This document shows, in pieces, positions 24,035 through 24,776 of a DNA stretch of 24,776 bases. This DNA comes from Flavobacteriaceae bacterium (lineage in GTDB: Bacteria > Bacteroidota > Bacteroidia > Flavobacteriales > Flavobacteriaceae), in contig JABDLH010000014.1 of NCBI GenBank assembly GCA_013003145.1, positions 1 to 24,776 of the forward strand, written 5' to 3'. The translations under genes and the position numbers were made by a program. Numbering within the stretch: the first letter of the stretch is position 1; each line of letters opens with the position of its first letter. Below the pieces are notes generated by a model that saw only the letters and a list, made by a program, of their open reading frames with translations, was not told the origin of the DNA and ran no database searches.

Positions 24035-24776
24035 ATGAGCCTTGAAGTAGCACTGATTTTTATCATCATCCTCGCGATCATTATTCTTTTCGCCTTCGAG
24101 GTCTTCCCGGTGGATAAGATTTCCTTTAGCCTTATCGGTACTTTGCTGTTATTGGGCCTGGTAACCCCGGACGAGGCGATTAGTGGATTTTCAAACAGGG
24201 CTACGATCACTATACTCTGCCTGATGATCATAGCCGTGGCCCTGGAACAGAACGGGGTGATCACCTGGATGGCGAATGGCTTAAAGCGGGTAAAGAATTG
24301 GCCGATATACTTTATTATTCCCCTGTTTATGCTGATCACCGGGAGCATTTCTGCATTTATCAGCTCTACTGCCGTAGTCATCGTCTTTATAAAAATTATC
24401 ACCGAACTCTCTGAAAAATACCAGATCTCTGAAAGCAGGCTGCTATTACCTATTTCTTTTTCCAGTATCCTCGGTGGAAGTTGTACCCTGATGGGGACCT
24501 CTACCAACCTGATCGTAAACTCTATATACATTACCCGCACCGATGAAAGAATAGGATTCTTCGAATTCTCATGGATGGGAATCATCTTTTTGATTATCGC
24601 TGTTATCGTGATCACAGTGCTCTATAAAGTTCTCCCGGCGGAGACCGATAAGAACCTGGAAGATCAATATGATCTTGACAACTATATACTAACCCTGGAG
24701 ATAGCCCCGGACTCCGCCCTGGTGGGACAGGCCATACGGGATACCCCCTTTAAGGACGAAGATCACCTTACACTAC
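24035..24776 (+). CDS. SLC13-type permease with RCK/TrkA-C domain, 5' part (runs off window)
   Basis: The first 247 codons of a divalent-anion:sodium symporter-type permease; the frame is open to the last base. ATG at 24035 is the first start after an in-frame TAA at 24014. Five or more membrane helices are visible (about 4-22, 30-42, 56-72, 91-120, 138-165, 180-198). SAFISSTAVV (106-115) and LGGSCTLMGTSTNLIVN (146-162) match the helix-hairpin substrate and ion site of the SLC13/CitT family. From about residue 212 (YDLDNYILTLEIAPDSALVGQAI) a soluble RCK_C/TrkA-C domain begins, as in SLC13 proteins that carry such domains in the middle of the chain. The substrate (sulfate, dicarboxylate or other) cannot be read. 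A region of about 170 nt upstream holds no clear TAnnTTTG promoter. Confidence 0.9.
   Translation, partial: MSLEVALIFIIILAIIILFAFEVFPVDKISFSLIGTLLLLGLVTPDEAISGFSNRATITILCLMIIAVALEQNGVITWMANGLKRVKNWPIYFIIPLFMLITGSISAFISSTAVVIVFIKIITELSEKYQISESRLLLPISFSSILGGSCTLMGTSTNLIVNSIYITRTDERIGFFEFSWMGIIFLIIAVIVITVLYKVLPAETDKNLEDQYDLDNYILTLEIAPDSALVGQAIRDTPFKDEDHLTL

Noticed and set aside
23989..24615. 208-codon open frame on the minus strand
   Set aside because: It is antisense to the SLC13-type permease, which has clear family motifs and a good start at 24035; the minus-strand frame shows no recognisable domain.

Overview
The window is a chromosomal segment of a gliding-type member of the Bacteroidota, almost certainly Flavobacteriaceae. 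Four things point there. Promoters follow the TAnnTTTG (-7) pattern of that phylum. A PorW/SprE lipoprotein of gliding and type IX secretion sits next to a bactofilin and an ATP synthase operon. The ATP synthase operon lacks beta and epsilon subunit genes. Family-level markers such as a DUF4292 lipoprotein and an HU-SPOR protein are present. No genus can be named safely. There are no RNA genes, insertion sequences, CRISPR arrays or phage genes, so this is core genome; no gene-free stretch exceeds 300 bases.

Layout. 1-2913 (+): the 3' end of recA with its terminator, then a likely three-gene unit of a small lipoprotein, an ECF sigma factor and a protein with an anti-sigma-like cytoplasmic N-terminus, one membrane helix, a long polar linker and an outer-membrane beta-barrel. 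2903-3673 (-): a PlsC-type acyltransferase whose 3' end overlaps the barrel gene. 3745-4713 (+): trpS, separated by a strong bidirectional terminator from convergent dprA (4918-6063, -). 6129-7706 (+): an HU-TM-SPOR protein and an acyl-CoA thioesterase. 7740-13456 (-): a tight operon of flippase, dut, TPR protein, DUF4292 lipoprotein, EnvC-like murein hydrolase activator and aldo/keto reductase, with a clear promoter and terminator. 13631-22455 (-): porW/sprE, bactofilin, atpZ, an unnamed membrane protein, then atpB-E-F-H-A-G. 22739-23788 (+): a flavin/2Fe-2S oxidoreductase. 24035 to the end (+): the first 247 codons of an SLC13-type permease with the start of an RCK/TrkA-C domain.

How the parts work together. 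Many genes serve the envelope: a predicted sigma/anti-sigma pair that physically joins both membranes, phospholipid acylation, polysaccharide export, lipoprotein handling, peptidoglycan hydrolase control, a chromosome-to-wall HU-SPOR linker, bactofilin, and the PorW lipoprotein of the secretion/gliding machine, which is placed directly upstream of the enzyme that uses the same proton gradient.

The two observations most worth following are the dual-membrane sigma/anti-sigma unit, which resembles the Dma/Das systems known in Bacteroides, and a set of RNA hairpins in the ATP synthase operon that sit at the gene boundaries where subunit stoichiometry changes (c to b, delta to alpha, alpha to gamma).
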